The notes: a model not told the origin generated them from the letters alone. Shown: positions 1 to 9,917, numbered from the stretch's first letter. The stretch is DNA of 42,217 nt from an uncultured Pelagibacteraceae bacterium (GCA_902564785.1 CACFCI010000007.1:1-42217); one strand, 5' to 3'. Made by a program: numbers and translations.

Positions 1-24
1 GTTATTGGCTCTTTATCCATCTGT

Positions 25-852
25 TTATTTCCATTTTGCAATCGGAGGTAATGACATCAAAATTCCTTCAACATTACCACCAGTTTGTAGCCCAAATTTT
101 GTTCCTCTATCATAGAGCAAATTAAATTCTGCGTATCGACCTCTTTTAATATACTGAAACTCTTTATCTTTTAAAGTCCATTTTTTTTTTATTTTTTTTT
201 TAATTATTTCATTAAATAGCATTTGAAATGTAACACCAACATCTCTGACAAATTTAAAGTCATTTTCAAAATTATCATTTTTATAGTCAAAAAAGATTCC
301 ACCTATACCTCTTGCTTCTTTTCTGTGAGGTAAATAAAAATATTCATCACACCACTTTTTATATTTTTTGTAATAATTTTTATTATGTCTATCGCACATT
401 GCTTTTAATATTTTATGAAAGTTTTTCTTCTCTTTTTCATCTTTTATTGCTGGGGTTACATCCATACCTCCACCAAACCAATTCTTCGTTGTACAAATAA
501 ATCTGGTATTAAAATGCATTGCAGGAATATGGGGATTTTGCATGTGCATAACTATTGATATTCCTGATGCCCAAAATCTAGGATCTTTACTTGCGCCTGG
601 TATATTCTTTTGAAATTGTTTAGGAAATTTTCCATAAACCTTTGAAAAATTTACTCCTACTTTTTCAAAAATTTTTCCATTTTTAAGAATTCTATATTCA
701 CCACCACCCTCATCTTTTTTAATGCTTCTATTCCAAGAAGTTGATTGAAAATTTACTTTGTTTTTTTCAATTTTTAAAATGTCGTCACATATTGCATTTT
801 GTAATAGCTTAAACCAATTACTCGCCAAGTCTTTTTTGATTGAAATATCCAT
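25..852 (-). CDS. hemF: Oxygen-dependent coproporphyrinogen III oxidase
   Basis: Converts coproporphyrinogen III to protoporphyrinogen IX with O2 in haem synthesis; a soluble, usually dimeric enzyme. The 275-residue protein has the HemF signature: NWFGGGMDVTP near residue 125 (substrate and metal site), followed by CDEYFYLPHR and the glycine-rich GIGGIFFDY, then the C-terminal LPP segment. Length is slightly under the ~300 residues of E. coli HemF. The ATG start lies one base from the stop of upstream trmL, so the two are probably co-transcribed. The product feeds haem to cytochromes such as the bc1 complex encoded just beyond trmL on the other strand. Many T-runs on the plus strand reflect lysine-rich composition. 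The identification is firm. Confidence 0.95.
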   Translation of the reverse strand: MDISIKKDLASNWFKLLQNAICDDILKIEKNKVNFQSTSWNRSIKKDEGGGEYRILKNGKIFEKVGVNFSKVYGKFPKQFQKNIPGASKDPRFWASGISIVMHMQNPHIPAMHFNTRFICTTKNWFGGGMDVTPAIKDEKEKKNFHKILKAMCDRHNKNYYKKYKKWCDEYFYLPHRKEARGIGGIFFDYKNDNFENDFKFVRDVGVTFQMLFNEIIKKKIKKKWTLKDKEFQYIKRGRYAEFNLLYDRGTKFGLQTGGNVEGILMSLPPIAKWK

Positions 853-853
853 T

Positions 854-1327
854 TTATATTAATTCTATCTGACGCAAACTTTCTGCCAAAACAATGGCAA
901 CAGACGATGCAATATTAAGAGATCTTACTTGGTTATTCATTGGTATTTTTAAACGATTTTTAATAATTTTATGAACCTTTTCGGGTACCCCAGCACTTTC
1001 TCTTCCAAACAAAATAGTATCATCAGGCTTAAATTTAAATTTAGTATAATTTATTGAACCCTTAGTTGTCATCAATACGACTCTCTGTTTTTTCTTTGCC
1101 TCAAAAAATTTTTCCGAACTTTCATAGAACTCTATTTGACTATAGTCCATATAGTCCATAACCACTCTTTTAAAACGTTTGTCTGATAATAGAAAGCCAC
1201 ATGGTTCAATTATTTCTAATTTAGCACCCAAACAAGCACATGTTCTTATGATTGCAGCAGTATTCTGAGGTATATCAGGCTCGTACAAAGCTATTTTGGG
1301 TCCTAAAATTGTTGAATTATGTGTCAT
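854..1327 (-). CDS. trmL: tRNA (cytidine(34)-2'-O)-methyltransferase, SPOUT family
   Basis: Predicted to 2'-O-methylate the wobble nucleotide of tRNA-Leu isoacceptors using SAM. At 157 residues it matches the minimal single-domain TrmL/YibK form. SPOUT motifs are visible: an N-terminal IALYEPDIPQNTAAIIRTC (the N/R substrate motif), LFGRESAGVPE at about residues 107-117 (motif 2), and a C-terminal PMNNQVRSLNIASSVAIVLAE segment (motif 3, knot). It is divergent from petA with 92 bases between and is followed by hemF after one base. The SPOUT fold is certain; substrate specificity follows from family similarity only. Confidence 0.93.
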   Translation of the reverse strand: MTHNSTILGPKIALYEPDIPQNTAAIIRTCACLGAKLEIIEPCGFLLSDKRFKRVVMDYMDYSQIEFYESSEKFFEAKKKQRVVLMTTKGSINYTKFKFKPDDTILFGRESAGVPEKVHKIIKNRLKIPMNNQVRSLNIASSVAIVLAESLRQIELI

Positions 1328-1419
1328 TCTTTCAGTAGTAAAATAATTATTTTATATTATATGAATTCGTATATTAACTATTTTAAATCAAAAAGAGATA
1401 ATAATTAAAGCTACTAAAA

Positions 1420-1929
1420 GTGTCTGAAAAAAAAACAAAAAGAAGAGATTTTTTATTTACGGCTACCACAGCTGTAGGAGCTGTTGGTGCCGCTGCAGTA
1501 GTGTGGCCAATGATAGATCAAATGAATCCAGATGCTTCTGTTAAAGCACTAGCTAGTACAGAGGTTGATGTAAGTTCATTAACACCTGGAAATACATTGA
1601 CTGTTTTATGGAGAGGGAAACCAGTATTTATAAGAAGAAGAACTCAAGAAGAAATTGATGAAGCAAGATCTGTGAAGATGGAGGATTTAATTCATCCTGA
1701 AAAAGATGAAGATAGAGCAAAAAACCCTGAGTGGCTTGTTATGTTAGGTGTATGTACTCACCTTGGATGTGTACCTCTAAATGATAAAGGTGACTATAAT
1801 GGTTGGTTCTGTCCATGCCATGGATCCCATTATGATACCTCTGGAAGAATTAGAAAAGGACCAGCACCTTGGAATATGGAAGTTCCCAAATACGAATTTG
1901 TTAACGCCAATACAATTAAAATTGGATAA
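1420..1929 (+). CDS. petA: Cytochrome bc1 Rieske iron-sulfur subunit
   Basis: High-potential 2Fe-2S subunit of ubiquinol:cytochrome c oxidoreductase, moving electrons from ubiquinol to cytochrome c1 on the periplasmic side. The 169-residue protein begins with a Tat-type signal/anchor (R8-R9-D-F-L-F followed by a hydrophobic stretch to about residue 32). Cluster ligands are in CTHLGC (112-117) and CPCHGSH (131-137), including the two disulfide cysteines. The start is GTG at 1420: the frame upstream closes with TAA at 1402-1404 and offers no other start. No strong Shine-Dalgarno is visible. First gene of petABC, with 17 bases before petB. Confidence 0.97.
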   Translation: MSEKKTKRRDFLFTATTAVGAVGAAAVVWPMIDQMNPDASVKALASTEVDVSSLTPGNTLTVLWRGKPVFIRRRTQEEIDEARSVKMEDLIHPEKDEDRAKNPEWLVMLGVCTHLGCVPLNDKGDYNGWFCPCHGSHYDTSGRIRKGPAPWNMEVPKYEFVNANTIKIG

Positions 1930-1946
1930 AGAAAAAAGAGAAAAAA

Positions 1947-3209
1947 ATGAGTGACCACGATTACAGACCAAAATCGAAAGTAGGGCAATGGTTCAATGAT
2001 CGATTGCCACTATTAACTCTAGCAAATCATTTAACAGATTACCCAACACCTAAAAATTTAAACTATTGGTGGACATTTGGTGGAATTTTAACTTTTTGTT
2101 TAATCACTCAAATTGTAACAGGATTAACTCTTGCAATGCATTATATTGCTCATGCTGATATGGCTTTTGAAAGTGTAGAGCACATCATGCGTGATGTTAA
2201 CTATGGATGGTTAATTAGATATATTCATGCAAACGGCGCTTCAATGTTTTTCTTAGCTGTTTATATTCATATCTTTAGATCTTTATTTTATGGGTCTTAT
2301 AAATCTCCAAGAGAAATAATATGGATTTTAGGAATAATAATTTATTTATTAATGATGGCTGCAGCCTTTATGGGTTATGTGCTGCCATGGGGTCAAATGA
2401 GTTTTTGGGGAGCAACAGTTATTACGAATTTGTTTAGTGCTATTCCTCTGGTAGGTGAGGGAATAGTTACTTGGTTATGGGGCGGTTATTCAGTCGACAA
2501 CCCTACGTTAACTAGATTTTTTACTTTGCACTATTTAATTCCATTTTTAATTTTAGGACTAGTTGTTTTACACATATGGGCTTTACATGTTCCTGGTAAC
2601 AACAATCCAGTTGGAATTGATATTAAAAAACCTTCAAAGGATACAGTACCGTTCCATCCTTATATTGTAATTAAAGATGGTTTTGCTTTACTAATGTTCA
2701 TGATTGTTTTTGCTTTCTTTGTATTTTATGCACCAAATATTTTAGGACATGCAGACAATTATATAGAGGCTAACCCAATGGTAACACCTGCACATATTGT
2801 TCCTGAATGGTATTTGCTACCTTTTTATGCAATATTAAGATCAGTTCCTGATAAATTGCTAGGAGTTGTGGCTATGTTATCTGCAATATTAATTTTAGCT
2901 GTCTTACCTTGGTTAGATACCTCAAAAATAAGATCGGCAGTATTTAGACCATTATATAAACAATTTTACTGGATACTAGTTGCAGATGTTTTGATACTTG
3001 GCTATGTTGGCGCGATGCCAGCTGAAGGGCTTTACTTGTTGATAGCAAGAGTTGCAACGGCGTATTACTTTTTACATTTTTTAGTTATTCTGCCTGTTTT
3101 AGGGTTTAAAGAAAAAACTTTACCTGTACCTCTAAGTATTACCGAACCTGTTCTAGGTGGTTCACCAAATTTAGCTGCCGCCAGAAATAAAGAAAGTAAA
3201 ATAGAATAA
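1947..3209 (+). CDS. petB: Cytochrome b subunit of the bc1 complex
   Basis: Di-haem membrane subunit of the bc1 complex that holds the Qo and Qi quinone sites. The 420-residue protein shows eight predicted membrane segments. Paired haem-ligand histidines are seen in LAMHYIAH with the later VYIHIFRS segment, and in FTLHYLIPF with VVLHIWALH. The Qo-loop motif PEWY occurs in [38 protein letters not shown] is the conserved helix C/cd region. An A/G-rich tract (AAGAGA) precedes the ATG. petC starts one base after the stop codon, so translation of petA, petB and petC is probably coupled. Confidence 0.98.
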   Translation: MSDHDYRPKSKVGQWFNDRLPLLTLANHLTDYPTPKNLNYWWTFGGILTFCLITQIVTGLTLAMHYIAHADMAFESVEHIMRDVNYGWLIRYIHANGASMFFLAVYIHIFRSLFYGSYKSPREIIWILGIIIYLLMMAAAFMGYVLPWGQMSFWGATVITNLFSAIPLVGEGIVTWLWGGYSVDNPTLTRFFTLHYLIPFLILGLVVLHIWALHVPGNNNPVGIDIKKPSKDTVPFHPYIVIKDGFALLMFMIVFAFFVFYAPNILGHADNYIEANPMVTPAHIVPEWYLLPFYAILRSVPDKLLGVVAMLSAILILAVLPWLDTSKIRSAVFRPLYKQFYWILVADVLILGYVGAMPAEGLYLLIARVATAYYFLHFLVILPVLGFKEKTLPVPLSITEPVLGGSPNLAAARNKESKIE

Positions 3210-3210
3210 G

Positions 3211-3990
3211 GTGAAAACTTTATATAAATTCTTTTCTATAATAGTCATAATTATTGCTTCAAATTCACATTCTTTTGCTGCTGAAAAAGTAGAATATTTA
3301 AAAACGGATTGGAGTTTTAAGGGTTTATTTGGAAAATTTGATAGAGCTTCTCTCCAAAGAGGATATCAAGTTTACACAGAAGTTTGTGCTTCGTGTCACT
3401 CAATGAAATATTTAAGTTATAGAAATTTAGCTGAAAAAGGTGGACCAGAATTTCCAGAAGACCAAGCTAAAGCTATTGCAGCTTCTTTCGAGGTTACTGA
3501 TGGGCCAAATTCTGATGGAGAGATGTTTACTAGACCAGGTAAATTATCTGATAAATTTGTAATGCCATATGAAAATGTAAAAGCTGCCCAGGCGGCAAAT
3601 GGTGGTGCATACCCTCCAGACATGTCTGTTTTGGTTAAAGCTAGAGGTGGTGGTGTTGATTATATTTACTCTTTATTACAAGGTTATGAAAAAGCCCCTG
3701 AAGGTGTGACACTAGATGATGGAGTTTATTACAATAAATATATGTATGGAAACAAAATTAGAATGGCTGCTCCATTATCAGATGGATTAGTAGAGTATGT
3801 TGATGGCACTAATGCAACAGTAGAACAGATGTCAAAAGATGTTACGACCTTTTTAATGTGGTCTGCTGAACCTCATTTAGAAGCAAGACATCAAATGGGC
3901 TTTAAAGCAATTGTCTATTTGATTATTCTTACTGTTCTTGTTTACTTTAGTATGAAAAAAATCTGGTCACGTGTTGAATCTGAAGTTTAA
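3211..3990 (+). CDS. petC: Cytochrome c1 subunit of the bc1 complex
   Basis: Membrane-anchored c-type cytochrome that accepts electrons from the Rieske protein. The 259-residue precursor has a Sec signal peptide ending near SHSFAA, the covalent haem site CASCH at residues 59-63, a candidate axial methionine in KIRMAAPLSDG, and one C-terminal transmembrane helix (IVYLIILTVLVYFSM) followed by a short basic cytoplasmic tail. The start is GTG, one base after petB. The 3' end overlaps the 3' end of convergent ychF by 24 bases, so the two transcripts are antisense there. Confidence 0.97.
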   Translation: MKTLYKFFSIIVIIIASNSHSFAAEKVEYLKTDWSFKGLFGKFDRASLQRGYQVYTEVCASCHSMKYLSYRNLAEKGGPEFPEDQAKAIAASFEVTDGPNSDGEMFTRPGKLSDKFVMPYENVKAAQAANGGAYPPDMSVLVKARGGGVDYIYSLLQGYEKAPEGVTLDDGVYYNKYMYGNKIRMAAPLSDGLVEYVDGTNATVEQMSKDVTTFLMWSAEPHLEARHQMGFKAIVYLIILTVLVYFSMKKIWSRVESEV

Positions 3991-5040
3991 TACGTCTCCA
4001 TCTTTAACAATATAGTCTTTACCCTCTAATCTCATTTTTCCGTTAGCTTTAGAATTTACCCATCCTTCGTTAGCAATGAAATCTTCATAAGATATAGTTT
4101 CAGCTCTAATAAAACCTTTTTCAAAATCAGTGTGAATTTCTCCTGCAGCTTTAGGAGCAGTACAATGTTTTTGTATAGTCCAAGCTCTTGTTTCTTCAGG
4201 TCCAGAAGTAAAATACGTCTCAAGTTCTAATATTTTATAGCCCTTTTGAATTAACATACTCAGACCTGTGTCTTTTAAACCAATCATATCCATATAATTT
4301 TTTTTTTCATCTTCTGCCAATTCGTTTATCTGGTTTTCTATGTCGGCAGAAACAATTAGAGTGCTTTCTTTTCCGTATTTTTCGATAAAGTTTTTAGTAT
4401 ATTTGTTTCCATTTTGGACGCTTTGTTCATCTACATTGCAAACAAAAATCTTTGGTTTTATTGATAAAAGACCACTTTGATTAAGTTGTTTTGTATCAAA
4501 TTGAGATTTTAATATTGATATATCTTTATCATTATTAATACAGTCTAATGCAATCTCTAAAATCTTTATCTGATCTTCTCCTACATTTTTCTTATTATTT
4601 TTTTCAAGTCTTTTTTGAATAGATTCTAGGTCAGCTAGCATCATTTCAGTTTCGATGATCTCAAGATCTCTTATTGGGTCAACATCAGGATTAACATTTT
4701 GAATATCGTCTGAGTCAAAGCATCTAATCATATGAATAACAGCATCAACTTCTCTTATGTGGGACAGAAATTTATTGCCTAACCCTTCACCTTTAGACGC
4801 ACCTTTGACAAGACCAGCTATGTCAACAAATGAAATAGTTGTATTTATTTTTTTTTTTGACTTTGAAACTTTTGATAATTTGTTTAACCTTTCATCTGGA
4901 ACAGGGACCACTCCCACGTTAGGATCTATCGTACAAAATGGAAAATTTGCAGCTTGAGCTTTGCTTGAGTCTGTTAGAGCATTGAAGAGTGTAGATTTAC
5001 CCACATTAGGCAAACCAACAATCCCACATTTAAAACTCAT
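3967..5040 (-). CDS. ychF: Redox-regulated ATPase YchF (Obg/OLA1 family)
   Basis: Ribosome-associated P-loop NTPase. The 357 residues match the E. coli length (363). N-terminal G-domain: GLPNVGKSTLFNALT (P loop), NFPFCTIDPNVG (switch I), VDIAGLVKGASKGEGLGN (G3). The G4 position reads NVDE rather than NKxD, the YchF/OLA1 change that makes the family prefer ATP. A coiled-coil segment follows, then a C-terminal TGS domain ending KDYIVKDGDVLNFRF. Its ATG overlaps the pth stop by one base (TAATG), indicating coupling. prs-rplY-pth-ychF is a widespread order. Confidence 0.97.
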   Translation of the reverse strand: MSFKCGIVGLPNVGKSTLFNALTDSSKAQAANFPFCTIDPNVGVVPVPDERLNKLSKVSKSKKKINTTISFVDIAGLVKGASKGEGLGNKFLSHIREVDAVIHMIRCFDSDDIQNVNPDVDPIRDLEIIETEMMLADLESIQKRLEKNNKKNVGEDQIKILEIALDCINNDKDISILKSQFDTKQLNQSGLLSIKPKIFVCNVDEQSVQNGNKYTKNFIEKYGKESTLIVSADIENQINELAEDEKKNYMDMIGLKDTGLSMLIQKGYKILELETYFTSGPEETRAWTIQKHCTAPKAAGEIHTDFEKGFIRAETISYEDFIANEGWVNSKANGKMRLEGKDYIVKDGDVLNFRFNT

Positions 5041-5600
5041 TATTTATTATTTACTGTACTAGAAAATAAATCTAATTTTTTATCGATAAGTATTGAAATA
5101 GAATCTGTAATGTTATTTGTAATTTTTTCTAATCCAAGTATTTCATCCTCATCAAAATTTTGAAGAACGAAATCACTTACTTCCATTTTATCCTTTGGTT
5201 TTCCTATCCCAATTCTTACTCTAGAATAATCTTTACCAATAAATTTGTCTATTGATGCTACTCCGTTATGTCCCGCATCTGATCCACCAAATTTTGCTTT
5301 TATTTTTCCAAACTCAACATCTAGATCGTCATGAAAAACAACAACATCTTCTGCATTTATTTTGAAATATTCAATTAATTCTCTGATACAAATCCCAGAA
5401 TTATTCATAAATGTTAGAGGTTTTATTGCGTAAACTTTTTGGTTTCCAACATTTCCAGTTGTAAGAAGTCCTTTGAATTTTGGCTTTTGTTTTGAAAGTC
5501 CAAATTTTTTATTAATTGCATCTATAATTTTAAAACCAATATTGTGTCTATTGTTTTCACTATCTGGGGTTGGATTACCTAATCCTACAAGTAGAAGCAT
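5040..5600 (-). CDS. pth: Peptidyl-tRNA hydrolase
   Basis: Cleaves peptidyl-tRNA released from stalled ribosomes to recycle tRNA. The 186 residues match the bacterial Pth1 family (~190). Motifs: GLGNPTPDSENNRHNIGF with the catalytic histidine, KPLTFMNNSG, VFHDDLDVEFGKIK (catalytic Asp), and GGSDAGHNGVASI. No clear Shine-Dalgarno is seen in the 41 bases after rplY, which are almost purely AT. Located between rplY and ychF, as in many bacteria. Confidence 0.97.
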   Translation of the reverse strand: MLLLVGLGNPTPDSENNRHNIGFKIIDAINKKFGLSKQKPKFKGLLTTGNVGNQKVYAIKPLTFMNNSGICIRELIEYFKINAEDVVVFHDDLDVEFGKIKAKFGGSDAGHNGVASIDKFIGKDYSRVRIGIGKPKDKMEVSDFVLQNFDEDEILGLEKITNNITDSISILIDKKLDLFSSTVNNK

Positions 5601-5641
5601 AAAATATTAATATTAGAGGATAAAATTCAATTTTAATTAAC

Positions 5642-6352
5642 TTATTTTTTTTCTTCAGCAGGTTTTTTATCTTCACCTTCTTTTTTGTCACTATCAGCCG
5701 CTGGCTTATCTACACCTTCAGCTGTTGCCTCTGCTCCTTCCGCATCTTCTCCCTCAGTCGCTTCAGCTTCTGCAGGTTTTTCAGGTTCTTTCATAACTGT
5801 CGGAGCTGCTAAAGTTGCAATTACGAAATCTCTTCCTTGAATTGTAGGGGTAACGTCACTTTCAAGATTTATTGAAGAGATCTTAAAACTCTCTCCAATA
5901 TCAACTCCGTCAAGATCTATCACTAAATTTTCAGGAATCTTTTCGCTTGGACATTTTAGCTCAACTTTTCTTCTTACAATGTTTAAAACACCACCTCTTT
6001 TCAAACCAGGAGATTTTTCATGATTTAAAAATTTTACCGGAACTTCAATTCTAACTTTTATTCCTGCAACTATTCTTAGAAAGTCTACATGAATTGGTTC
6101 ATCTGAAATAATGTCATATTTTATTTCTCTTGGCAGAACTTTTTGAGGTTTACCATCAACATTTAAAGTTATGATGCTTGATAAGAAGTTTTCTTTGTCA
6201 ATTAGTGATTTGAGTATTTTTTTAGATATAGAAATTTTCTCGTTTTGAGCCTCTCCACCATAAATTATAGCAGGTACATTACCGTTGTCTCTCAATGAAT
6301 TTAATTCACCTTTAGTTTTCGTCTCTCTGATGTTGGCGTCTAATGAATTCAT
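5642..6352 (-). CDS. rplY: Large ribosomal subunit protein bL25, Ctc-type
   Basis: 5S-rRNA-binding ribosomal protein. The 236-residue protein has the N-terminal L25 domain (GELNSLRDNGNVPAIIYGG; PREIKYDIISDEPIHVDFLRI), the TL5/Ctc beta domain (FLNHEKSPGLKRGGVLNIVRRKVEL; IDLDGVDIGESFKI), then a low-complexity Glu/Ala/Lys tail from about residue 190 that should be disordered. The long two-domain form is normal in alphaproteobacteria. Downstream of prs by 45 bases that hold a small inverted repeat. Confidence 0.96.
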   Translation of the reverse strand: MNSLDANIRETKTKGELNSLRDNGNVPAIIYGGEAQNEKISISKKILKSLIDKENFLSSIITLNVDGKPQKVLPREIKYDIISDEPIHVDFLRIVAGIKVRIEVPVKFLNHEKSPGLKRGGVLNIVRRKVELKCPSEKIPENLVIDLDGVDIGESFKISSINLESDVTPTIQGRDFVIATLAAPTVMKEPEKPAEAEATEGEDAEGAEATAEGVDKPAADSDKKEGEDKKPAEEKK

Positions 6353-6378
6353 AAAAACAAGGGTTTTTAGCTCAAGTT

Positions 6379-6394
6379 CCTTGATAACTCAAGG
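6379..6394. other. Small inverted repeat between prs and rplY
   Basis: CCTTGATAACTCAAGG can form a 6-bp stem with a 4-base loop on either strand. It lies in the 45-base gap between the prs stop and the rplY start. No T-run follows in the transcribed (minus) direction, so it does not look like an intrinsic terminator; it could be a weak mRNA processing or attenuation element. A role is speculative. Confidence 0.3.
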
Positions 6395-6397
6395 TAT

Positions 6398-7330
6398 TTA
6401 TTTGAATAAATCTGATACTGAGGTTGAATTAGATATTCTTTTAATTGCTTCTCCCATAAGCCCTGAAATTGACAGAACCTCAATGTTTTTAGCACCTTTA
6501 ACTCTGTTCATGTTATCAATTGTGTCAGTGATTACTAAATTTTTAATTACGGATTTTTTAATTTTATTTACAGCTTCTCCGCTAAGTACACCGTGAGTTA
6601 TGTAAACATAAACTTCTTTAGCACCTCGATCTTTAAGAGCCTTAGCTGCATTTACAATTGTACCACCTGAATCGATTATATCGTCAACAATAATGCAAGT
6701 TTTTCCTTTCACATCTCCGATAATGTTCATTACTTGAGATTGACCTGGCTTAGGTCTTCTTTTATCTACAATAGCTAATCCAACATTTAAAATTTTTCCT
6801 AGAGCTCTGGCTCTCTCGGTACCACCTACGTCTGGAGCTACACAAATTATGTTTTTACTTTTTATCTTTTTTTTTGCATGTCTTGCAAATATAGGTGTTG
6901 CAAACAGGTTGTCTACTGGTATATCAAAAAATCCTTGAATTTGTCCTGCATGTAAATCAACAGTAACAACCCTATCTGCTCCTGCTTTAGTGATTAGATT
7001 TGAGACAAGCTTTGCTGATATTGATGTTCTTGGTGCAACTTTTCTATCTTGCCTAGCATAACCAAAGTAAGGGATAACAGCAGTAATATTTTTTGCTGAC
7101 GATCTCTTAAGTGCATCAATACATAATAGTAGTTCCATTAAGTTATCATTTGCAGGAGATGAAATAGATTGAATTAAAAAAATACTATTACCTCTAATAT
7201 TTTCATTAATTTCAACGTAGATTTCTCCGTCAGAAAAATTTCTGATGCTAGAGTTGACTAATTTAGATTTTAGATATTTAGCAATATTCTTGCTTAATGG
7301 TTTGTTGCTATTTCCGGATAATAATTTCAT
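6398..7330 (-). CDS. prs: Ribose-phosphate pyrophosphokinase (PRPP synthetase)
   Basis: Makes PRPP from ribose 5-phosphate and ATP for nucleotide, His and Trp synthesis. The 310-residue protein has [10 protein letters not shown] near the N-terminus, the ATP-binding region [23 protein letters not shown], the [18 protein letters not shown] segment, the flexible-loop region [10 protein letters not shown] and the PRPP-binding loop [14 protein letters not shown]. Length is typical of class I enzymes. It begins 9 bases after pgeF in the same run. Confidence 0.97.
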   Translation of the reverse strand: MKLLSGNSNKPLSKNIAKYLKSKLVNSSIRNFSDGEIYVEINENIRGNSIFLIQSISSPANDNLMELLLCIDALKRSSAKNITAVIPYFGYARQDRKVAPRTSISAKLVSNLITKAGADRVVTVDLHAGQIQGFFDIPVDNLFATPIFARHAKKKIKSKNIICVAPDVGGTERARALGKILNVGLAIVDKRRPKPGQSQVMNIIGDVKGKTCIIVDDIIDSGGTIVNAAKALKDRGAKEVYVYITHGVLSGEAVNKIKKSVIKNLVITDTIDNMNRVKGAKNIEVLSISGLMGEAIKRISNSTSVSDLFK

Positions 7331-7339
7331 TAAAAAAAC

Positions 7340-8098
7340 CTAATTAAGCATAATTATTGAAATATTTCTACCATAATCATCATGATTTAGTCTTAAAGCT
7401 CTTCTCGCACTAAAAAAATTATTTTTAACATCAAATGTATCAATATTTATAGATTCAATATTTTTTATTTTATTATTTAAAAGGCATGATTTTACATACC
7501 TAGGCAAATCAAAATAAAGCTTATCGTACTTAATTTTAAAAAATTTATTATTTTTTTTATCCTTTTTAATAAATTTTCTTTTAAAATCTTCTTTGACTTC
7601 ATAATTTTTTCCTGAGATTGCAGGTCCGATAGCTGCAGTAATATTTTTAGGATTTGATCCTTTTTTAATCATAAATTGGATTACCTTACTAATTATACCC
7701 TTATATGCACCTTTCCACCCAGCATGAATTGCTGCAATTAATTTTGTTCTTTCATCACAGATTAAAATCGGCACACAGTCAGCAGTTAATACACCAATTG
7801 GTATATTTTTTTGGTTTGTAATTACTGCGTCTGCTTTTGGTTTAGATTTAAAAGTATTTTTTTTATTAATAAAAACAAACTTATTACTGTGTATTTGATG
7901 GAGTAAATAAATACTTTTAGCGGTACTTTTTATTTTTTTCTTAACTATTTGTAAATTTTTTTTAATATCTGACTGATTATCTTTTGAACCAGGACCACAG
8001 TTTAAACTTTTATAAATCCTTTTTGATTTACCACCAGTTTTATTAAAAAAACCATGTTTAATAGTTTTAAATTTAGAGAGTTTTTTTGATTTTATCAA
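7340..8098 (-). CDS. pgeF: Peptidoglycan editing factor / multicopper-like purine nucleoside phosphorylase, YfiH family
   Basis: The 252-residue protein has the YfiH/LACC1 domain: KHGFFNKTGGKSKRIYKSLNCG at the N-terminus, LLHQIHSNKF, VLTADCVPILICD and AAIHAGWKGAYKGI, supplying the conserved Cys and His metal-site residues, then AAIGPAISGKNYEV and FDLPRYV. Family members have been described as purine nucleoside phosphorylases/adenosine deaminases and, in E. coli, as a factor preventing misincorporation into peptidoglycan. The activity here is not decided by sequence alone. The ATG overlaps the preceding methyltransferase stop by 4 bases (ATGA). Confidence 0.9.
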   Translation of the reverse strand: MIKSKKLSKFKTIKHGFFNKTGGKSKRIYKSLNCGPGSKDNQSDIKKNLQIVKKKIKSTAKSIYLLHQIHSNKFVFINKKNTFKSKPKADAVITNQKNIPIGVLTADCVPILICDERTKLIAAIHAGWKGAYKGIISKVIQFMIKKGSNPKNITAAIGPAISGKNYEVKEDFKRKFIKKDKKNNKFFKIKYDKLYFDLPRYVKSCLLNNKIKNIESINIDTFDVKNNFFSARRALRLNHDDYGRNISIIMLN

Positions 8099-9147
8099 TT
8101 TTGAAAACCTGTTTTAAAATTATTTTTTTTGTTTTTTACAAGCATGACCTTGAACAATTCACCCATTTGCTTATCATCTATCAAACGTCTTACTCTATAA
8201 AATAAATCTGCTTTTTTAGAAAAGGCTATATTTTTGCTGATTATTTCCGCTCTTTGATGAATACCCATACTTGTTAAGAATTTTTTTTGATTTGTAAAAA
8301 TTGAATTAACTTCTTCAAACTGATTTATAAATTTCTCAAAAGAATGAAAGTTTATATTGTAAGTAATATCAGAGTCTCCAATATTTTCTAAAATGTTAGA
8401 ATATTTATGATTATTTACTGCTTGAAGAGTTTCATGCATTTTGCTGTCTGCATAACCATAATCAATAATTAACATTCCTCCATCATTTTTTTGTATTAAA
8501 TCGCAAATTGTTCTTAAATAATGAAATGTATCCGGTGAGTATTCTATAACGTTTTGATTTTTTGATATTTCGAAATTTAGATGTTTTTCAATTTTTTCTA
8601 TATCGATTTTTTCCTCTTTAAACTCAGCTTTTTTTGGATCATTCAAATTCACAAATCTTTCAAACCATCCCTCTTTTTTTTTAAAAAATTGTTTGATTGG
8701 TATGGCATCAAAAAATTCATTAGCTAAAAAAATTGTAGGGTTTGAATTTATTTTTTTAATGTCCTTTAACCACGAAAATTTTTTAGAATTTAAATTTTTT
8801 TTTTGTTCTTTTATTAAAAAATCACTTTTCTCATGAATTACAAAACTACAGGCATTGTAACACTCTGGAAAATTCATAAGTGTCTCATCTATGACTTTCA
8901 TCATTTCGCCATTTCCAGCTCCCAGTTCTAGTAAATTAAATTTTTTCGGAGAGCCTATACTTTTCCAAAAAGTAATTGTCCAAATTGCAATTATTTCTGA
9001 AAATAATCTTGTAATATTAGGAGCAGTAATAAAGTCTCCGTCTTCACCAAAAGGATTCTTTTTCATATAATAACCTTTATCCTTATCGTAAAGAGCTAAA
9101 TTTATAAATTGATCTAATGGTAAATTATTTGTTTTAGCGAGTTTCAT
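8095..9147 (-). CDS. SAM-dependent methyltransferase, MidA/NDUFAF7 family
   Basis: The 350-residue protein matches the NDUFAF7/MidA family (formerly DUF185). Visible features: the N-terminal MxFxxALYDKDKGYYMKKNPFGEDGDFITAPNI-like region that marks this family, the SAM-binding LLELGAGNGEMM near residue 96, and the FLANEFFDAIPIKQF segment. The mitochondrial homologue dimethylates an arginine on the complex I 49-kDa subunit; whether the bacterial protein does the same is inference. It overlaps lgt by 14 bases and pgeF by 4, so it belongs to a tightly coupled lgt-prs run. Confidence 0.9.
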   Translation of the reverse strand: MKLAKTNNLPLDQFINLALYDKDKGYYMKKNPFGEDGDFITAPNITRLFSEIIAIWTITFWKSIGSPKKFNLLELGAGNGEMMKVIDETLMNFPECYNACSFVIHEKSDFLIKEQKKNLNSKKFSWLKDIKKINSNPTIFLANEFFDAIPIKQFFKKKEGWFERFVNLNDPKKAEFKEEKIDIEKIEKHLNFEISKNQNVIEYSPDTFHYLRTICDLIQKNDGGMLIIDYGYADSKMHETLQAVNNHKYSNILENIGDSDITYNINFHSFEKFINQFEEVNSIFTNQKKFLTSMGIHQRAEIISKNIAFSKKADLFYRVRRLIDDKQMGELFKVMLVKNKKNNFKTGFQN

Positions 9148-9904
9148 ATTTTAAATAAAATAAGATTACCCCTGATAGTATAAATATTAAACTTACTACT
9201 TGCCCCATTGTTAAGTTTAAAAATATATAACCTAGCTGCTCATCTGGCACTCTATAAAACTCAACAATAAATCTGAAGATTGAGTAAATTAATAAAAATA
9301 ATCCTGAAATTACCCCAGGTTTGTTTAAAAATTTTTTTTTAAAATAAATCAATAATAAAAATAGGAATAAACCCTCTAATAGTGCCTCGTATAATTGCGA
9401 GGGATGTCTAGGAAAATTATCTACCTGAATAAATATTACTGCCCAGGGCACTTTAGTTATTGTTCCATATAATTCTGAATTTATAAAGTTTGCTATTCTT
9501 CCAAAAAATAGACCAATTGGAGCAACTATAGCCACAATGTCCATATATAAGAATGAGTTTTGATTATTTTTCTTAGCAAAAATTATACTCGCAATAATAA
9601 CTCCAACTAAACCACCATGGAAAGACATTCCACCTTGCCAAATTTTAAATATATCAATTGGATTACTTACGTAAAAATTTAAATTATAAAGAAAGATGTA
9701 GCCGAGTCTGCCTCCTAAAATTATACCTATGATTAAATAAGTTAAATAATCATCAAATTTATTTTTAATTTCTATGTTTTGGATAAATAATTTTTTAGCG
9801 AGTATCCAGCCCACTATAATTCCAAATATATAGGCTAGAGAATACCACCTGATTTCTAAAGAAAATATTTCTAGGGCTACTGGGTCAAAATTATTAATGA
9901 ACAT
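9134..9904 (-). CDS. lgt: Prolipoprotein diacylglyceryl transferase
   Basis: Inner-membrane enzyme that transfers diacylglycerol from phosphatidylglycerol to the lipobox cysteine of prolipoproteins. The 256-residue polytopic protein has about seven hydrophobic segments, the GGMSFHGGLVGVIIA motif, the Lgt signature GRIANFINSELYG with the essential Arg/Asn, and RHPSQLYEA. First gene of the minus-strand run down to ychF. Its start is 32 bases from the proposed start of divergent ubiK, so promoters must be packed into or beyond this gap. Confidence 0.97.
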   Translation of the reverse strand: MFINNFDPVALEIFSLEIRWYSLAYIFGIIVGWILAKKLFIQNIEIKNKFDDYLTYLIIGIILGGRLGYIFLYNLNFYVSNPIDIFKIWQGGMSFHGGLVGVIIASIIFAKKNNQNSFLYMDIVAIVAPIGLFFGRIANFINSELYGTITKVPWAVIFIQVDNFPRHPSQLYEALLEGLFLFLLLIYFKKKFLNKPGVISGLFLLIYSIFRFIVEFYRVPDEQLGYIFLNLTMGQVVSLIFILSGVILFYLKYETR

Positions 9905-9917
9905 ATTTAATAATACT

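Noticed and set aside
312..500. Plus-strand 62-codon open frame
   Set aside because: It is antisense to conserved hemF coding sequence, with low-complexity Phe/Leu content produced by AT-rich DNA.
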